A DNA stretch of 64,000 nt from NCBI RefSeq assembly GCF_900314695.1, contig NZ_OMWD01000009.1, positions 1-64,000 of the forward strand, read 5' to 3'. The translations under genes were made by a program, and so were the position numbers. The DNA is from an uncultured Methanobrevibacter sp. (lineage in GTDB: Archaea; Methanobacteriota; Methanobacteria; Methanobacteriales; Methanobacteriaceae). This document shows, in pieces, positions 8,617 to 17,788 of this stretch (the first letter of the stretch is position 1; each line of letters opens with the position of its first letter). The notes under the pieces were generated by a model. It did no database searches. It worked only from the letters and a program-made list of their open reading frames with translations, and was not told the DNA's origin.

Positions 8617-9852
8617 CTAAAATTCTAATTTTGAAATTCTGTCCATTGCTTCTTTGGTATTTTCTAATGTATTGAATGCAGTTAATCTTAAATATCCTTC
8701 ACCACTTGGACCGAATCCTGAACCAGGAGTTCCAATAACATTTGCTTCATTTAATAATAAATCGAAGAATGCCCAGGAATCCATATCATTAGGAGTTTTT
8801 ACCCAAATGTAAGGGGAACTTACTCCTCCATAAACATCAAGACCGAGGTCAGTTAAGCTTTTTCTGATGATTTTAGCATTTTCCATGTAATATTCAATGA
8901 TTTCACCGATTTGTTTTTTACCTTCATCAGAGTAAACTGCTTCTGCAGCTTTTTGAACCGGATAAGATACACCATTGAATTTTGTGGTTTGTCTTCTGTT
9001 CCATAATGGATTAATTTCAACTTCATTGCCTTTGGAATCATATCCCATTAATTCTTTAGGAACAACAGTGTAAGCACAACGGGTTCCTGTAAATCCTGCA
9101 GTTTTGGAAAAACTCTTAAATTCAATAGCTACTTCTTTTGCACCTTCAATTTCATAAATTGAGTGAGGAACATCATCTTCATTGATAAATGCTACATAAG
9201 CTGCATCAAATAATATTAATGCATTATTTTCTTTTGCATAATCAACAAATACTTTTAATTGATCTTTGGTAAGTGTAGTGCCTGTTGGATTATTAGGATA
9301 ACATAAATAAATAATATCTACAGGTTCTGATGGAAGTTCAGGAACAAAATCATTTTCGGAATTACATTTAAGATATGTTAATCCTTCATACATACCATCA
9401 TCTTTCATTTCTCCAGTTCTTCCAGCCATTACATTAGTATCAACATATACAGTGTAAACAGGATCAGTAACAGCAATTTTATTATCTATTCCAAATATAT
9501 CCTGGATGTTTGCTGTATCACTTTTTGCCCCATCACTAATGAAAACTTCAGAAGTGTCTAAATCAATTCCATATGTTTTATATTCATTTTCAATAATTGC
9601 TTCAGCTAAAAAGTCATAACCTTGTTCAGGACCATATCCCATAAATGTTTCAGCATCAGCCATTTCATCAACTGCTGCATGAAATGCTTTTATAACAGCC
9701 GGTACTAACGGTTTTGTAACGTCCCCAATACCCATTTTAATAATATCTGCATCAGGATTAGCTTTTCTAAATTCTGCTTCTCTTCTTGCTACTTCAACAA
9801 AAAGATAACTACTTTTCAATTTAAGATAGTTTTCATTAATTTTTACAACCAT
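8617..9852 (-). CDS. dapL: LL-diaminopimelate aminotransferase
   Basis: This PLP enzyme converts tetrahydrodipicolinate and glutamate directly to LL-diaminopimelate in lysine biosynthesis. The 411-residue length matches DapL. Visible features are the N-terminal SSYLFVEVARR region, MGIGDVTKPLVPAV, GYGPEQGYDFLAEAI, the CYPNNPTGTT motif, and the PLP-binding Lys-250 in FKSFSKTAGFTGTR. The ATG follows GAGGTTT. It is the first gene of a run with three small unknown genes on the same strand. These may only share its promoter. Confidence 0.95.
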   Translation of the reverse strand: MVVKINENYLKLKSSYLFVEVARREAEFRKANPDADIIKMGIGDVTKPLVPAVIKAFHAAVDEMADAETFMGYGPEQGYDFLAEAIIENEYKTYGIDLDTSEVFISDGAKSDTANIQDIFGIDNKIAVTDPVYTVYVDTNVMAGRTGEMKDDGMYEGLTYLKCNSENDFVPELPSEPVDIIYLCYPNNPTGTTLTKDQLKVFVDYAKENNALILFDAAYVAFINEDDVPHSIYEIEGAKEVAIEFKSFSKTAGFTGTRCAYTVVPKELMGYDSKGNEVEINPLWNRRQTTKFNGVSYPVQKAAEAVYSDEGKKQIGEIIEYYMENAKIIRKSLTDLGLDVYGGVSSPYIWVKTPNDMDSWAFFDLLLNEANVIGTPGSGFGPSGEGYLRLTAFNTLENTKEAMDRISKLEF

Positions 9853-9897
9853 GATTAAACCTCATAAATATTAATCTAATTTATATTTTATTTTCTC

Positions 9898-9908
9898 AAT
9901 ATATAAAA
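9898..9908 (-). promoter_or_regulatory. TATA box of the dapL unit
   Basis: TTTTATATATT on the minus strand lies 46-56 bases before the dapL ATG. Transcription should start near 9875, giving a leader of about 20-25 bases that holds the GAGGTTT ribosome binding site. Confidence 0.5.
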
Positions 9909-10060
9909 TGAATGATTATTTTTCAGATGTATTAAATGCTTTTCAAAAAAAATTGTCAAGAAGATATTTTTATAACAAAAAGCCATCATATGAAAATATT
10001 TAAATTAACTATTTTACATAAATATATTATACTAAAAACATTGATAAGGAAGTTGGAAAA

Positions 10061-11677
10061 ATGAATGGAATAACTATATTAATTTGGGTAACAATTGCAA
10101 TTATAGCTATTATTGCAATAATATTAGTTAAATTGCACTACAGAGGAAAAGAGCTGGAAAATGATGAAGGATCAATACTTGAAGATGCAGAATCCTTAAC
10201 TAAAGTATTTTCTTCCGGAAAAAGTATGCTATCTAAAGATAATGATGATAATTCCAATAATCCAACTAATCTTAATCAATCCAAACCCAAAAGCTTAAAA
10301 AGTGAAAATTCTTCAACAAGTAATGTGTATTATGAAGAACCTGCAATTTATGAAGTTGACAATACCACTTACGAAAATATTGAATACGAATCACAAAATC
10401 AAGTACTTGTTGATTATGGTACTACCGTAGAAAAATTCCAAGAACCAATTAAACAAAGCCAGATGGATATTATGAGCCAAAATAACGACCCTAAACCTGA
10501 AAAGCATGAGTTAAAAGATTTATTTACAATTGATGAATTAATCAAAGAATCAAAAAGAAAAGATAGTGAACGCGAAAAAGAAGCATATAAAAATGACTCT
10601 GAAGATAAGGAACTCGCCGAACTTAAAGAAAGCATAAAACAAAAACAAGAAGAGAAAAATATTGAAGAAATTATCGATGACATTCCAGAAGAAACAATTC
10701 AAGATATTCTTAATGAAACCGAAGAAGAAACTACTGCCGAGACTATTACCGAAAGCGCAGAAGAAGAAACCATTACTGAAACAATCACTGAAAGCACAGA
10801 AGAAGAAACAATTGCTGAGGTTATTAATGAACCTGTATCAGAAGAAACTAAATCAGATTCAGTACCTGAAACAGTAGAATCTAGTGAAAGTGAAGAAAGT
10901 AAAATTGAAGCGCCTACAGTAACATCTCAAGATATCGAAGAGGCAATAACTACTGCAAGTGAAGAAAGTAAAGAAGAAGTGGAAAGCATTTCAGAAAGTG
11001 CTGGCATTACTGACGCTTTACTTAATGACAATGAAAAAGAGGAAATTAAAGAGCCAAATCTTAAAACTCCAACAAAAATCAAAGAGGATTACAAATTCGG
11101 AGAGGATTTGAAAGATGAAAAGGTATTTGGAGAATATGACAGTGATTTAGACTATAGAAAAGATTTAGATAAAATCACCAATACAATCAAAGGTTCTAAA
11201 ATATTCAAGAATGTGAAAGAAAAGCTCACATTCGAAGAGCCTGAAGAGGAAGAAGTAATTGAAGAAGAATTCATCAGAAATGTGAATGAATATGAAGAGG
11301 ATTTTGCTCCGATTATCAATGAAACTCATGCAGATTATGCAACATACGAAGAGTATCACAAACATGATTTCGAAGAACCAATAGTACCTGAAGAAACACC
11401 AAAAGCATTTGACGTGATACAAACTACACCAGAACCTCAACCAGAAATTAAAGAATCAAGGATTGCTCCTATTAAAGAAAAACCTTCAAGAGACAATATA
11501 AAAATAAAATTAAATAACAATGAAGTTGTTCTTAAAAAAGGTGATGAAATTATTTACAATCATCAAGGAGAAACTTATTCCAGCCAAGTTTATGCAATTA
11601 ATGGTAATGATATATCTGTAAAATACAGAAGAAAAAATATTGTTATCAAACCGTCTGATGTGAAAAAGGTATACTAA
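10061..11677 (+). CDS. Membrane-anchored Glu-rich protein with C-terminal beta domain
   Basis: This 538-residue protein has one N-terminal membrane helix (residues about 4-25). A long, very acidic low-complexity region follows (about 30-480) with degenerate repeats of the type EEETITETITES around residues 220-265. A compact basic C-terminal segment of about 55 residues (from KLNNNEVVLKKGDEI) has alternating hydrophobic pattern like an SH3 or KOW beta barrel. The family is not recognised. The layout suggests a tether: membrane anchor, flexible stalk, binding module on the cytosolic or outer face. It has its own TATA-like element (AAATATATTATA near 10020) and ends in a clear hairpin terminator. 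Confidence 0.75.
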   Translation: MNGITILIWVTIAIIAIIAIILVKLHYRGKELENDEGSILEDAESLTKVFSSGKSMLSKDNDDNSNNPTNLNQSKPKSLKSENSSTSNVYYEEPAIYEVDNTTYENIEYESQNQVLVDYGTTVEKFQEPIKQSQMDIMSQNNDPKPEKHELKDLFTIDELIKESKRKDSEREKEAYKNDSEDKELAELKESIKQKQEEKNIEEIIDDIPEETIQDILNETEEETTAETITESAEEETITETITESTEEETIAEVINEPVSEETKSDSVPETVESSESEESKIEAPTVTSQDIEEAITTASEESKEEVESISESAGITDALLNDNEKEEIKEPNLKTPTKIKEDYKFGEDLKDEKVFGEYDSDLDYRKDLDKITNTIKGSKIFKNVKEKLTFEEPEEEEVIEEEFIRNVNEYEEDFAPIINETHADYATYEEYHKHDFEEPIVPEETPKAFDVIQTTPEPQPEIKESRIAPIKEKPSRDNIKIKLNNNEVVLKKGDEIIYNHQGETYSSQVYAINGNDISVKYRRKNIVIKPSDVKKVY

Positions 11678-11687
11678 TACCTTTTTT
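11663..11687 (+). terminator. Hairpin-T terminator
   Basis: The perfect 10-bp stem AAAAAGGTAT/ATACCTTTTT has a 4-base loop containing part of the stop codon, and it ends in a T tract. It terminates the gene at 10061. Confidence 0.7.
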
Positions 11688-11748
11688 ACTAAACATCACC
11701 ACATATAAACATCTAAATATATTTTTATTAACTTGTAACTTATTTTTA

Positions 11749-11783
11749 AAAAAAAAGAGAATAATAAGCATTTAAAAAATGCT
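11749..11783 (-). terminator. Hairpin-T terminator
   Basis: The stem AGCATTT/AAATGCT (7 bp, 3-base loop) at 11767-11783 is followed on the minus strand by about nine T within ten bases. It sits just past the stop of the small gene at 11788 and would end the gltX unit. Confidence 0.6.
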
Positions 11784-11787
11784 CAAT

Positions 11788-12255
11788 TCATTCATCCTTA
11801 TTCAATTTATAGCTACCATTTTCCACAATATATTTTGGAACAATGATTTTTAAGGAACGAATGACATTTAAATAAAAATCGTCCAATTCTCTATCTGCAT
11901 AAGGATAGGTGTATTCGAAAATATATAAATTATTGTCTTCCACATATAAAAATTCATTACGGCGAATCTCATTTTCACCATCTGAAAATGAAGAGACCAC
12001 CATATAATAAATATCATCATTAATAGGTATGAAATCGGAAGCGATTAAGTTTATTTGAGTATTGTTTTTTATATTTTTTTCAATATCCGCCTTGATGTCC
12101 GGAAGGCCAACAAGTGTAGGAGTGGTTGAAAATTTAATGGACATAGGTATTTTGGTATTTACAAGATACATGTCATTAAATTCATCTTTAGTTGCAACCG
12201 GTTCAAAATCTTCAGGCATTTGGAGTGTGGAAAATCCATTTGAAAACATTGTCAT
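11788..12255 (-). CDS. Hypothetical protein
   Basis: This soluble protein of about 155 residues has no recognised family. Short beta-strand-like hydrophobic stretches and a C-terminal helix (ELDDFYLNVIRSLKII) are visible. The likely start is the ATG at 12255, with GGTG six bases upstream and overlapping the gltX stop. The in-frame GTG at 12264 belongs to that ribosome binding site. It is probably co-transcribed with gltX and is the last gene before a hairpin terminator. Nothing in the sequence ties it to tRNA charging. Confidence 0.65.
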   Translation of the reverse strand: MTMFSNGFSTLQMPEDFEPVATKDEFNDMYLVNTKIPMSIKFSTTPTLVGLPDIKADIEKNIKNNTQINLIASDFIPINDDIYYMVVSSFSDGENEIRRNEFLYVEDNNLYIFEYTYPYADRELDDFYLNVIRSLKIIVPKYIVENGSYKLNKDE

Positions 12256-12264
12256 TATATTCAC

Positions 12265-13935
12265 CTATTTATGTGCAAAGTAAAATATCAATTCATCATC
12301 AGCAATTTCATCAAGACGTGCAAATCCAACTCTTTCAAATTGAACAATATCTCCAACTTTCAAATCACGAAGTGCACCTTCACCAAGTCCTGTCTTAATT
12401 GATGCATCATCCATAACAATTTTAACATCAACATTGTCATCAACAGGGACCCATTGAATAATTCTTGCCTTGACACTTCTTGCATCTTCAAATGAAGTGG
12501 AATGATAAGTTATTTCATCACCATCGATATTCACATTCACAGCATCCATTAACCTGAATATTCCATCGTTAATGTCTGATTTTGCAAGATATGCACTGCC
12601 GTCAAATGGTAAAATCCTATTTCCCCTGTCCATGTGGTCTGCATGAAGTGGTCTTTCAATGTCGACTTTACCGCCTTCATATCCTCCAACAGTGATTAAT
12701 TGAGGATCTTCACAGAAGAAATACCTATTCGCCACAGGTTCTAAAAAGTTACGGTTCAAACCATAAATCTTCTTCCAGCTAATAGCTGAATCAGCCATTT
12801 TAACGCCAATTTCAGTTATCAAATTATAAATGGTTCTTGGGTCGATTCCCCTTCTTGCAATAGCTCTTAAAGTTCCAAGTCTTGGATCATCCCATCCACT
12901 GTAGGTTCCATCTTCGATTCCTGCCATTGCTTTGGAAGTGCTTAGTGCAATATCTTCCATTTTAAGTCTACCGTAATGTATGTACTCAGGCACATCCCAT
13001 CCCATATGGTCATATAGATATTTTTGTTTTTCAGTGTTTGCAAGGTGGTCTTTTCCTCTTAAAACATGAGTCAATCCCATCAAATGATCATCCACCGCAA
13101 CAGAGAAATTCATCATAGGATAAATTCTGTATTTATTGCCTAAACGAGGGTGAGTTTCGTCAACCAATCTCATTGCTACCCAATCACGAATTGCAGGATT
13201 TTTATGGGTAATATCAGTTTTTACTCTAAGTACAGCTTCGCCCGCATCCATAGTGTCAAATTTTTCCCACAATGCAAGATTTTCTTCAACACTATTGTCC
13301 CTGCACGGGCATGCTTTACAGTTGTCTTTAAGCTCTTTGAAATCAGCGCCGTCACAGGTACACATATAAGCCGCACCCTTTTCTATTAACTGACGAGCAT
13401 AATCATAATATGTTTCAAATCTGTCGGATTGGTAAATAACCTCATCAGGATTGATTCCCAACCATTCCAAGTCCTCAGGAATCATTTCATAAGCAGGTTC
13501 ATATACTCTTTTTGGATCGGTATCTTCAATCCTTAAAATCAATTTTCCATCATGCCTTTTTACATATTCGGCATTTGGAACTGCTGCACGGGAGTGTCCA
13601 ATATGTAGCGGACCGCTTGGATTTGGAGCAAAACGTAGAACAATATTTTCATGAGTTCCAGGAAGTTCCTGAAGTCCAACTTCTTTAGCTTTTGGTTTTT
13701 TGTCTTGAACTTCTACACCTAACTTTTCCATTTCGCTGGCTTGCTCTTCTGGAGATAAAGCGTTTACCTTTGCTACAATTTTACCTGACATTGGACCAAT
13801 TTCTTTTGCTTTGCTTCTTAATTCAGGCTCATTTGCCATGATTGAACCCATAACAGCTCCAGGATTTGCAGATCCCTTATGTTTGGCTGCATTTAGCAAA
13901 GCATGTTTATAGATAATTTCTTCTAAATCATTCAT
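12265..13935 (-). CDS. gltX: Glutamyl-tRNA synthetase (archaeal type)
   Basis: This class I aminoacyl-tRNA synthetase has 556 residues, the usual archaeal length. An N-terminal helical extension (1-95) precedes the Rossmann core with the HIGH-type motif PSGPLHIGHSRA (about 108-118). A Cys cluster (CTCDGADFKELKDNCKACPC) lies in the middle, and the KMSKS-type motif appears as LSTSKAM near 330. The C-terminal half is a beta-barrel anticodon domain as in the archaeal/eukaryotic GluRS-GlnRS branch. In methanogens this enzyme usually charges both tRNA-Glu and tRNA-Gln, with correction by an amidotransferase (family knowledge). Confidence 0.95.
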   Translation of the reverse strand: MNDLEEIIYKHALLNAAKHKGSANPGAVMGSIMANEPELRSKAKEIGPMSGKIVAKVNALSPEEQASEMEKLGVEVQDKKPKAKEVGLQELPGTHENIVLRFAPNPSGPLHIGHSRAAVPNAEYVKRHDGKLILRIEDTDPKRVYEPAYEMIPEDLEWLGINPDEVIYQSDRFETYYDYARQLIEKGAAYMCTCDGADFKELKDNCKACPCRDNSVEENLALWEKFDTMDAGEAVLRVKTDITHKNPAIRDWVAMRLVDETHPRLGNKYRIYPMMNFSVAVDDHLMGLTHVLRGKDHLANTEKQKYLYDHMGWDVPEYIHYGRLKMEDIALSTSKAMAGIEDGTYSGWDDPRLGTLRAIARRGIDPRTIYNLITEIGVKMADSAISWKKIYGLNRNFLEPVANRYFFCEDPQLITVGGYEGGKVDIERPLHADHMDRGNRILPFDGSAYLAKSDINDGIFRLMDAVNVNIDGDEITYHSTSFEDARSVKARIIQWVPVDDNVDVKIVMDDASIKTGLGEGALRDLKVGDIVQFERVGFARLDEIADDELIFYFAHK

Positions 13936-14034
13936 TTAATCATCACAATTAATAATTCGATTATAAAAATAAGCAATATTATTTATCTTATTGAAGATAT
14001 ATAAAGATTAAGAATTAAATTGGGTTAAGATAGT

Positions 14035-15045
14035 ATGAGGCTTGGAAAAACTAATCTCGAAGTAAATAAAAATGGATTTGGTGCCCTTCCAATCCAAAGA
14101 TGCACAATGCAGGAAGCGGTTGAAATACTTAAAAAAGCATATGACAATGGGATTGATTTTTATGATACAGCCCATTTTTACACTGACAGTGAAGAAAAAA
14201 TGGGAAATGCTTTTAAAGATATACCTCGTGAAAAGATTTATATTGCAAGCAAAACTGCAGCTGAAACACCAGAAGTGTTTTGGAGCGATTTGGAAACTTC
14301 ACTTAAAAGCTTAAAGACAGATTACTTGGATTTATATCAATTCCACAACATTTCATTTGTTCCTAAAAAAGATGATGAATTATTTAAAGCAATGCTTGAA
14401 GCGAAAGAAAAAGGAATGATCAGACATATTGGAATTACAACCCATAAAATTACATTTGCCCATGAAGCCATTGAAAGCGGACTTTATGAAACTCTACAAT
14501 ATCCATTTTCATACTTAAGCGGAGAGGAAGAGATAGAATTGGTGGAGAAATGTAAAAAGTTTGATGTTGGATTTATTGCAATGAAAGCAATGGGCGGAGG
14601 ATTGATTACAAATTCAAAAGCGAGTTTTGCATTTTTAAATCAGTTTGACAACGTATTGCCTATTTGGGGAGTTCAAAAGATTTCCGAGCTTGATGAATTC
14701 CTGTCCTATGACAGCACCACTGTCTTAGATGATGAATTGAAATCAACAATCGAAAATGACAAAAAGGAATTGGGCGAGGACTTTTGTCGAGGATGCGGCT
14801 ACTGCATGCCATGTCCTGAAGAAATTAAAATCAGCATATGTGCCAGAATGTCACTTTGGGTTAGGAGATTTCCGACAGAACCCCATTTAACTGAAGAATG
14901 GCAAAAAACAATGGCTCAAACAGAAAACTGCATAGAATGCTATGCATGTGTTGACAAATGCCCATATGAATTGGATATCCCAAGAATTCTTAAAGAAAAC
15001 TATGAAGACTACAAAAATATCTTAACCGGAAAAACAAAGGTGTGA
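14035..15045 (+). CDS. Aldo/keto reductase with C-terminal ferredoxin domain
   Basis: This 336-residue protein consists of a TIM-barrel aldo/keto reductase (residues about 1-235) fused to a C-terminal [4Fe-4S] region. The catalytic tetrad is visible as Asp-44, Tyr-49, Lys-73 and His-104. The Fe-S part has CRGCGYCMPCP and CIECYACVDKCPYELDIP, enough for two clusters. The family is widespread in anaerobes and its substrates are mostly unknown. The ATG has a TATA-like element (ATATATAAAG) about 30 bases upstream and no ribosome binding site, so the message may be nearly leaderless. The methyltransferase gene follows at once. Confidence 0.88.
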   Translation: MRLGKTNLEVNKNGFGALPIQRCTMQEAVEILKKAYDNGIDFYDTAHFYTDSEEKMGNAFKDIPREKIYIASKTAAETPEVFWSDLETSLKSLKTDYLDLYQFHNISFVPKKDDELFKAMLEAKEKGMIRHIGITTHKITFAHEAIESGLYETLQYPFSYLSGEEEIELVEKCKKFDVGFIAMKAMGGGLITNSKASFAFLNQFDNVLPIWGVQKISELDEFLSYDSTTVLDDELKSTIENDKKELGEDFCRGCGYCMPCPEEIKISICARMSLWVRRFPTEPHLTEEWQKTMAQTENCIECYACVDKCPYELDIPRILKENYEDYKNILTGKTKV

Positions 15046-15047
15046 AT

Positions 15048-15863
15048 ATGAAACAGTGTATTGAAAACCCAAATGAATTAGACTGGGCCAGTTTCTGGGC
15101 TGAAAAACTGGCAAATAAAATTGATAAAGATTGGGATAAGGCAGCTCCAGGATTTTATAGGCATACCAAAAAAGAAGACTATAACGATGCACTGTTTGAT
15201 AAATTAATTTTAGATGAAAACTATACAGTATTGGACGTCGGCTGCGGTGAGGGATCAGTTACAGTTCCTTTAGCCCGTAAGGTTAAAAGTGTTATTGGAC
15301 TTGATTCATCTCCAAAAATGCTAGAATATCTGGAAAAAAGAGCTAAAGACAATGACATCAAAAATATCAAGACTATTTTAAAACCTATAGAAGAGATAAA
15401 ATACTCAGAAATTGGGGATGTTGATGTAGTGGTCTGCTCAAGGTCCTTGAATGGAATAATACCCATAGAAGAAGTATTGATGGAATTAGATAAAATTGCC
15501 AGTAAATATGTTTTCATAACCATTTTCGGACCTGAAAACAAGAAAATCGAAAAGGATTTTGACCGAGAGCTTGGAATAAAAACCGAAGATTTTCCAGACT
15601 ACAATTATTTCTTCAACATACTGTTCAATATGGGAATCTATGCAAATATCGAAAGATTTGACTTGAACAACTACCGTGAATATGACAGCATTGAAGACGC
15701 CATGGACAACGGAAAGTTCAGACTGGACATTTACAGCGATGAAGAAAAAGAGCTGTTGAAAGATTATTTAAAAAGAATTCTAAGTTATGATAAAAAATCA
15801 AAAAAATATTATAACGTCAAGGACAAAGCCGATTGGATAATGATTTGGTGGAAAAAAAGTTAA
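15048..15863 (+). CDS. SAM-dependent methyltransferase (class I)
   Basis: This protein of 271 residues has the SAM-binding motif VLDVGCGEGSVTVPLA at about residues 65-80 and an acidic GLDSS motif after it. The substrate cannot be told from the sequence. The ATG at 15048 is chosen because GGTG lies five bases ahead of it. The GTG at 15042 would give two more residues. It is coupled to the aldo/keto reductase gene, whose stop overlaps the upstream GTG. It converges on the rubredoxin gene with a 6-base gap. Confidence 0.8.
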   Translation: MKQCIENPNELDWASFWAEKLANKIDKDWDKAAPGFYRHTKKEDYNDALFDKLILDENYTVLDVGCGEGSVTVPLARKVKSVIGLDSSPKMLEYLEKRAKDNDIKNIKTILKPIEEIKYSEIGDVDVVVCSRSLNGIIPIEEVLMELDKIASKYVFITIFGPENKKIEKDFDRELGIKTEDFPDYNYFFNILFNMGIYANIERFDLNNYREYDSIEDAMDNGKFRLDIYSDEEKELLKDYLKRILSYDKKSKKYYNVKDKADWIMIWWKKS

Positions 15864-15886
15864 AAGAAATTATTCATTAATTTCTT
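15853..15886 (-). terminator. Hairpin-T terminator between convergent genes
   Basis: The perfect 9-bp stem AAGAAATTA/TAATTTCTT (15864-15872 and 15878-15886, 5-base loop) covers the rubredoxin stop codon. On the minus strand TTAACTTTTTTT follows directly. It would end the hcp-cupin-rubredoxin transcript inside the 3' end of the convergent methyltransferase gene. Confidence 0.6.
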
Positions 15887-15986
15887 CAAAATATTCTGGA
15901 CCCACATCACATAATGGGCAAACGTAGTCCTCAGGCAATTCATCGCCTTCATACACATAATCACAAACTTTACATCTCCATGCCAT
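15870..15986 (-). CDS. Minimal rubredoxin-like protein
   Basis: The translated 38-residue protein starts MAWRCKVCDYVYEGDE and contains CPLCDVGPEYF. The two Cys-X2-Cys knuckles (Cys-5/8 and Cys-23/26) bind one iron as in rubredoxin. It is shorter than the usual 52-54 residues and resembles the rubredoxin domain of rubrerythrin. The ATG at 15986 follows GGTGAT about six bases upstream. It sits downstream of hcp and the cupin gene on the same strand and may donate electrons in oxygen or nitric-oxide defence (inference). Confidence 0.85.
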   Translation of the reverse strand: MAWRCKVCDYVYEGDELPEDYVCPLCDVGPEYFEEINE

Positions 15987-16027
15987 TCCATCACCTATAA
16001 TATTTTAAAAAAAATAATAAAATGAAA

Positions 16028-16357
16028 CTAATCGCTCTTAATCATGGTTAAAATCATTTTATATGGACTGTTTTCTGCCTGTAGTGCATGTGGCTCATTA
16101 GCAGGCATGATAATGATTTCACCTGCTTTAACAGTATGTTTGACACCAGAAATTGTGATTTCCGCTTCACCATCAATAATTTGAACCATCGCATCAAAAG
16201 GAGCTGAATGTTCAGACAATCCTTGACCTTGATCAAAGGCAAAGAATGTTACTGTTCCAAGCTCTTTCTTGATTACTTCTCGGCTTACTACACTATCTGA
16301 TTGATAATCCAATAAGGATTGGATATCTAAAGCTTTCGCTTTAATATCCTCACTCAT
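16028..16357 (-). CDS. Small cupin-domain protein
   Basis: This 109-residue single beta-barrel cupin has the first motif around HSAPFDAMVQIIDGEAEITI and the second around IIMPANEPHALQA, with histidines that could bind a metal. Such small cupins often accompany hybrid cluster proteins in anaerobes, but the role is not known. The start codon lies three bases after the hcp stop, so translation is coupled. The rubredoxin-like gene follows after about 40 bases. Confidence 0.85.
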   Translation of the reverse strand: MSEDIKAKALDIQSLLDYQSDSVVSREVIKKELGTVTFFAFDQGQGLSEHSAPFDAMVQIIDGEAEITISGVKHTVKAGEIIIMPANEPHALQAENSPYKMILTMIKSD

Positions 16358-16360
16358 AAG

Positions 16361-17668
16361 TTATTCCCCCATAATTGTTTTAATATCTGCAATTGCATCT
16401 CCTGATGTTGGAGTCAAGTTGTAATTTCCAACCAATACATTGAGAATGTCATCATTACACCATGCAGGAAGTACAGGTCCAATCCACATATCGGTTTTTC
16501 CCAAGTATAACAACGCCCAAAGCACAGCTGCAGCTTTTTGTTCCATCCAACTGAGCACAATTGTTAAAGGCAATTCGTTTAATTCCATGTCAAACAATTC
16601 GCATAATGCAAGTGCAACATCAACAGCAACAATAGTATCGTTACATTGACCCACATCCAAGAGTCTTGGAATTCCTTCAATGTCTCCTAAATCAAGGTCA
16701 TTGAATTTATATTTACCGCATGCTAAAGTTAAAATAACAGTATCTTCAGGCAAGTTTTGTACGAATTCCCTGTAGTAGTCATTGTGTTTTGCTGCTTTGT
16801 CACATCCACCCACAACAAAGAATCTTCTGATTTTACCTTCTTCAACTAATTTTTTGATTGCATCAGCATGTTCCACAATAGCTCCTGCACTCCAACCGGT
16901 AGTGATAGTGGTTAATTCTTCAGGTTCTAAAGATCCTAAAGATTTTGCACATTCAATTACTTCTGAAAAATCATAATCCTCAATGGTTTTTACCCCTTCA
17001 AGTTTTGCTACATCCATGGTGAACATTCTTTCTTTGTATGCATCAAGTGCAGGCAATACACAGTTACTTGTTCCAACAATAGCTGCATTGTATTTTTTAA
17101 AGACTGTTCTTTGATCGTGCCATGCTCCACCTAATTGACCAGCCAAATTTTCGTATTTGTTGAGTCCAGGGTATCCGTGAGCAGGCAACATTTCAGAGTG
17201 AGTGTAAACTTTAATGTCAGTTCCTTCCACCTGTTTCAATAATTCTTCAAGTGCTTTTAGGTCGTGACCGGTTACAATAATTGCAGGTCCTTCCTGTGCA
17301 CCCACTTTAACTTCTACAGGTTGTGGTTCACCGTAAGCAGCAATGTGAGCATCTTTTAATAATCTCATTACAGCTACGCTTTTTTCACCAGCTTCCAATG
17401 CAAGTGCCACAAGATCATTTACATCAAAGTTGACATTAGTTAATGTTGTGTATAATCCTTTGGTTAAAAATGCATCGATTTCTTTATCATATGCACCTAA
17501 AACGTTTGCATTGTAGTTGTATGCACTAATTCCTTTCATTGTAAATATCAAATTATCTTGAAGTCTTGCAACTGTTGGTTTTTTACCACAAACTCCACTT
17601 ACTGTACAACCAGTACCCTTAGCGGTCTGGGAACATTGATAACAAAACATATCTAATCCGTCTGCCAT
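16361..17668 (-). CDS. hcp: Hybrid cluster protein (hydroxylamine reductase)
   Basis: This Fe-S protein carries a [4Fe-4S] cluster and the hybrid 4Fe-2O-2S cluster. It reduces hydroxylamine and nitric oxide and serves as nitrosative or oxidative stress protection in anaerobes (family knowledge). At 435 residues it is the short archaeal form lacking the second helical domain. The N-terminal cluster motif Cys-9, 12, 21, 27 (FCYQCSQTAKGTGC) is clear. Hybrid-cluster ligands are seen in GTSNCVLPA, GGCDKAAKHN, TLACGKYKFN and DVGQCNDT. GAGGTTATT precedes its ATG. It is first in a unit with cupin and rubredoxin genes and divergent from a TrmB-like regulator gene. Confidence 0.95.
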   Translation of the reverse strand: MADGLDMFCYQCSQTAKGTGCTVSGVCGKKPTVARLQDNLIFTMKGISAYNYNANVLGAYDKEIDAFLTKGLYTTLTNVNFDVNDLVALALEAGEKSVAVMRLLKDAHIAAYGEPQPVEVKVGAQEGPAIIVTGHDLKALEELLKQVEGTDIKVYTHSEMLPAHGYPGLNKYENLAGQLGGAWHDQRTVFKKYNAAIVGTSNCVLPALDAYKERMFTMDVAKLEGVKTIEDYDFSEVIECAKSLGSLEPEELTTITTGWSAGAIVEHADAIKKLVEEGKIRRFFVVGGCDKAAKHNDYYREFVQNLPEDTVILTLACGKYKFNDLDLGDIEGIPRLLDVGQCNDTIVAVDVALALCELFDMELNELPLTIVLSWMEQKAAAVLWALLYLGKTDMWIGPVLPAWCNDDILNVLVGNYNLTPTSGDAIADIKTIMGE

Positions 17669-17713
17669 AATAATAACCTCATTTTTTTGTTAATTATAAA
17701 TTACAAAAAGGAT

Positions 17714-17723
17714 GTATATAAAC
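17714..17723 (-). promoter_or_regulatory. TATA box of the hcp unit
   Basis: GTTTATATAC on the minus strand lies 46-55 bases before the hcp ATG. Between it and the divergent regulator promoter are only about 35 bases, so one bound regulator could affect both directions. Confidence 0.55.
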
Positions 17724-17757
17724 ATTTTGTCACTATTCAAGGGTAAAAAGTAGTAAT

Positions 17758-17767
17758 AAATATATAG
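17758..17767 (+). promoter_or_regulatory. TATA box of the TrmB-like regulator
   Basis: AAATATATAG ends 21 bases before the ATG at 17789 and no ribosome binding site is visible. The message is therefore probably leaderless. Confidence 0.5.
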
Positions 17768-17788
17768 CATGAAAAAAATAATAAAATT

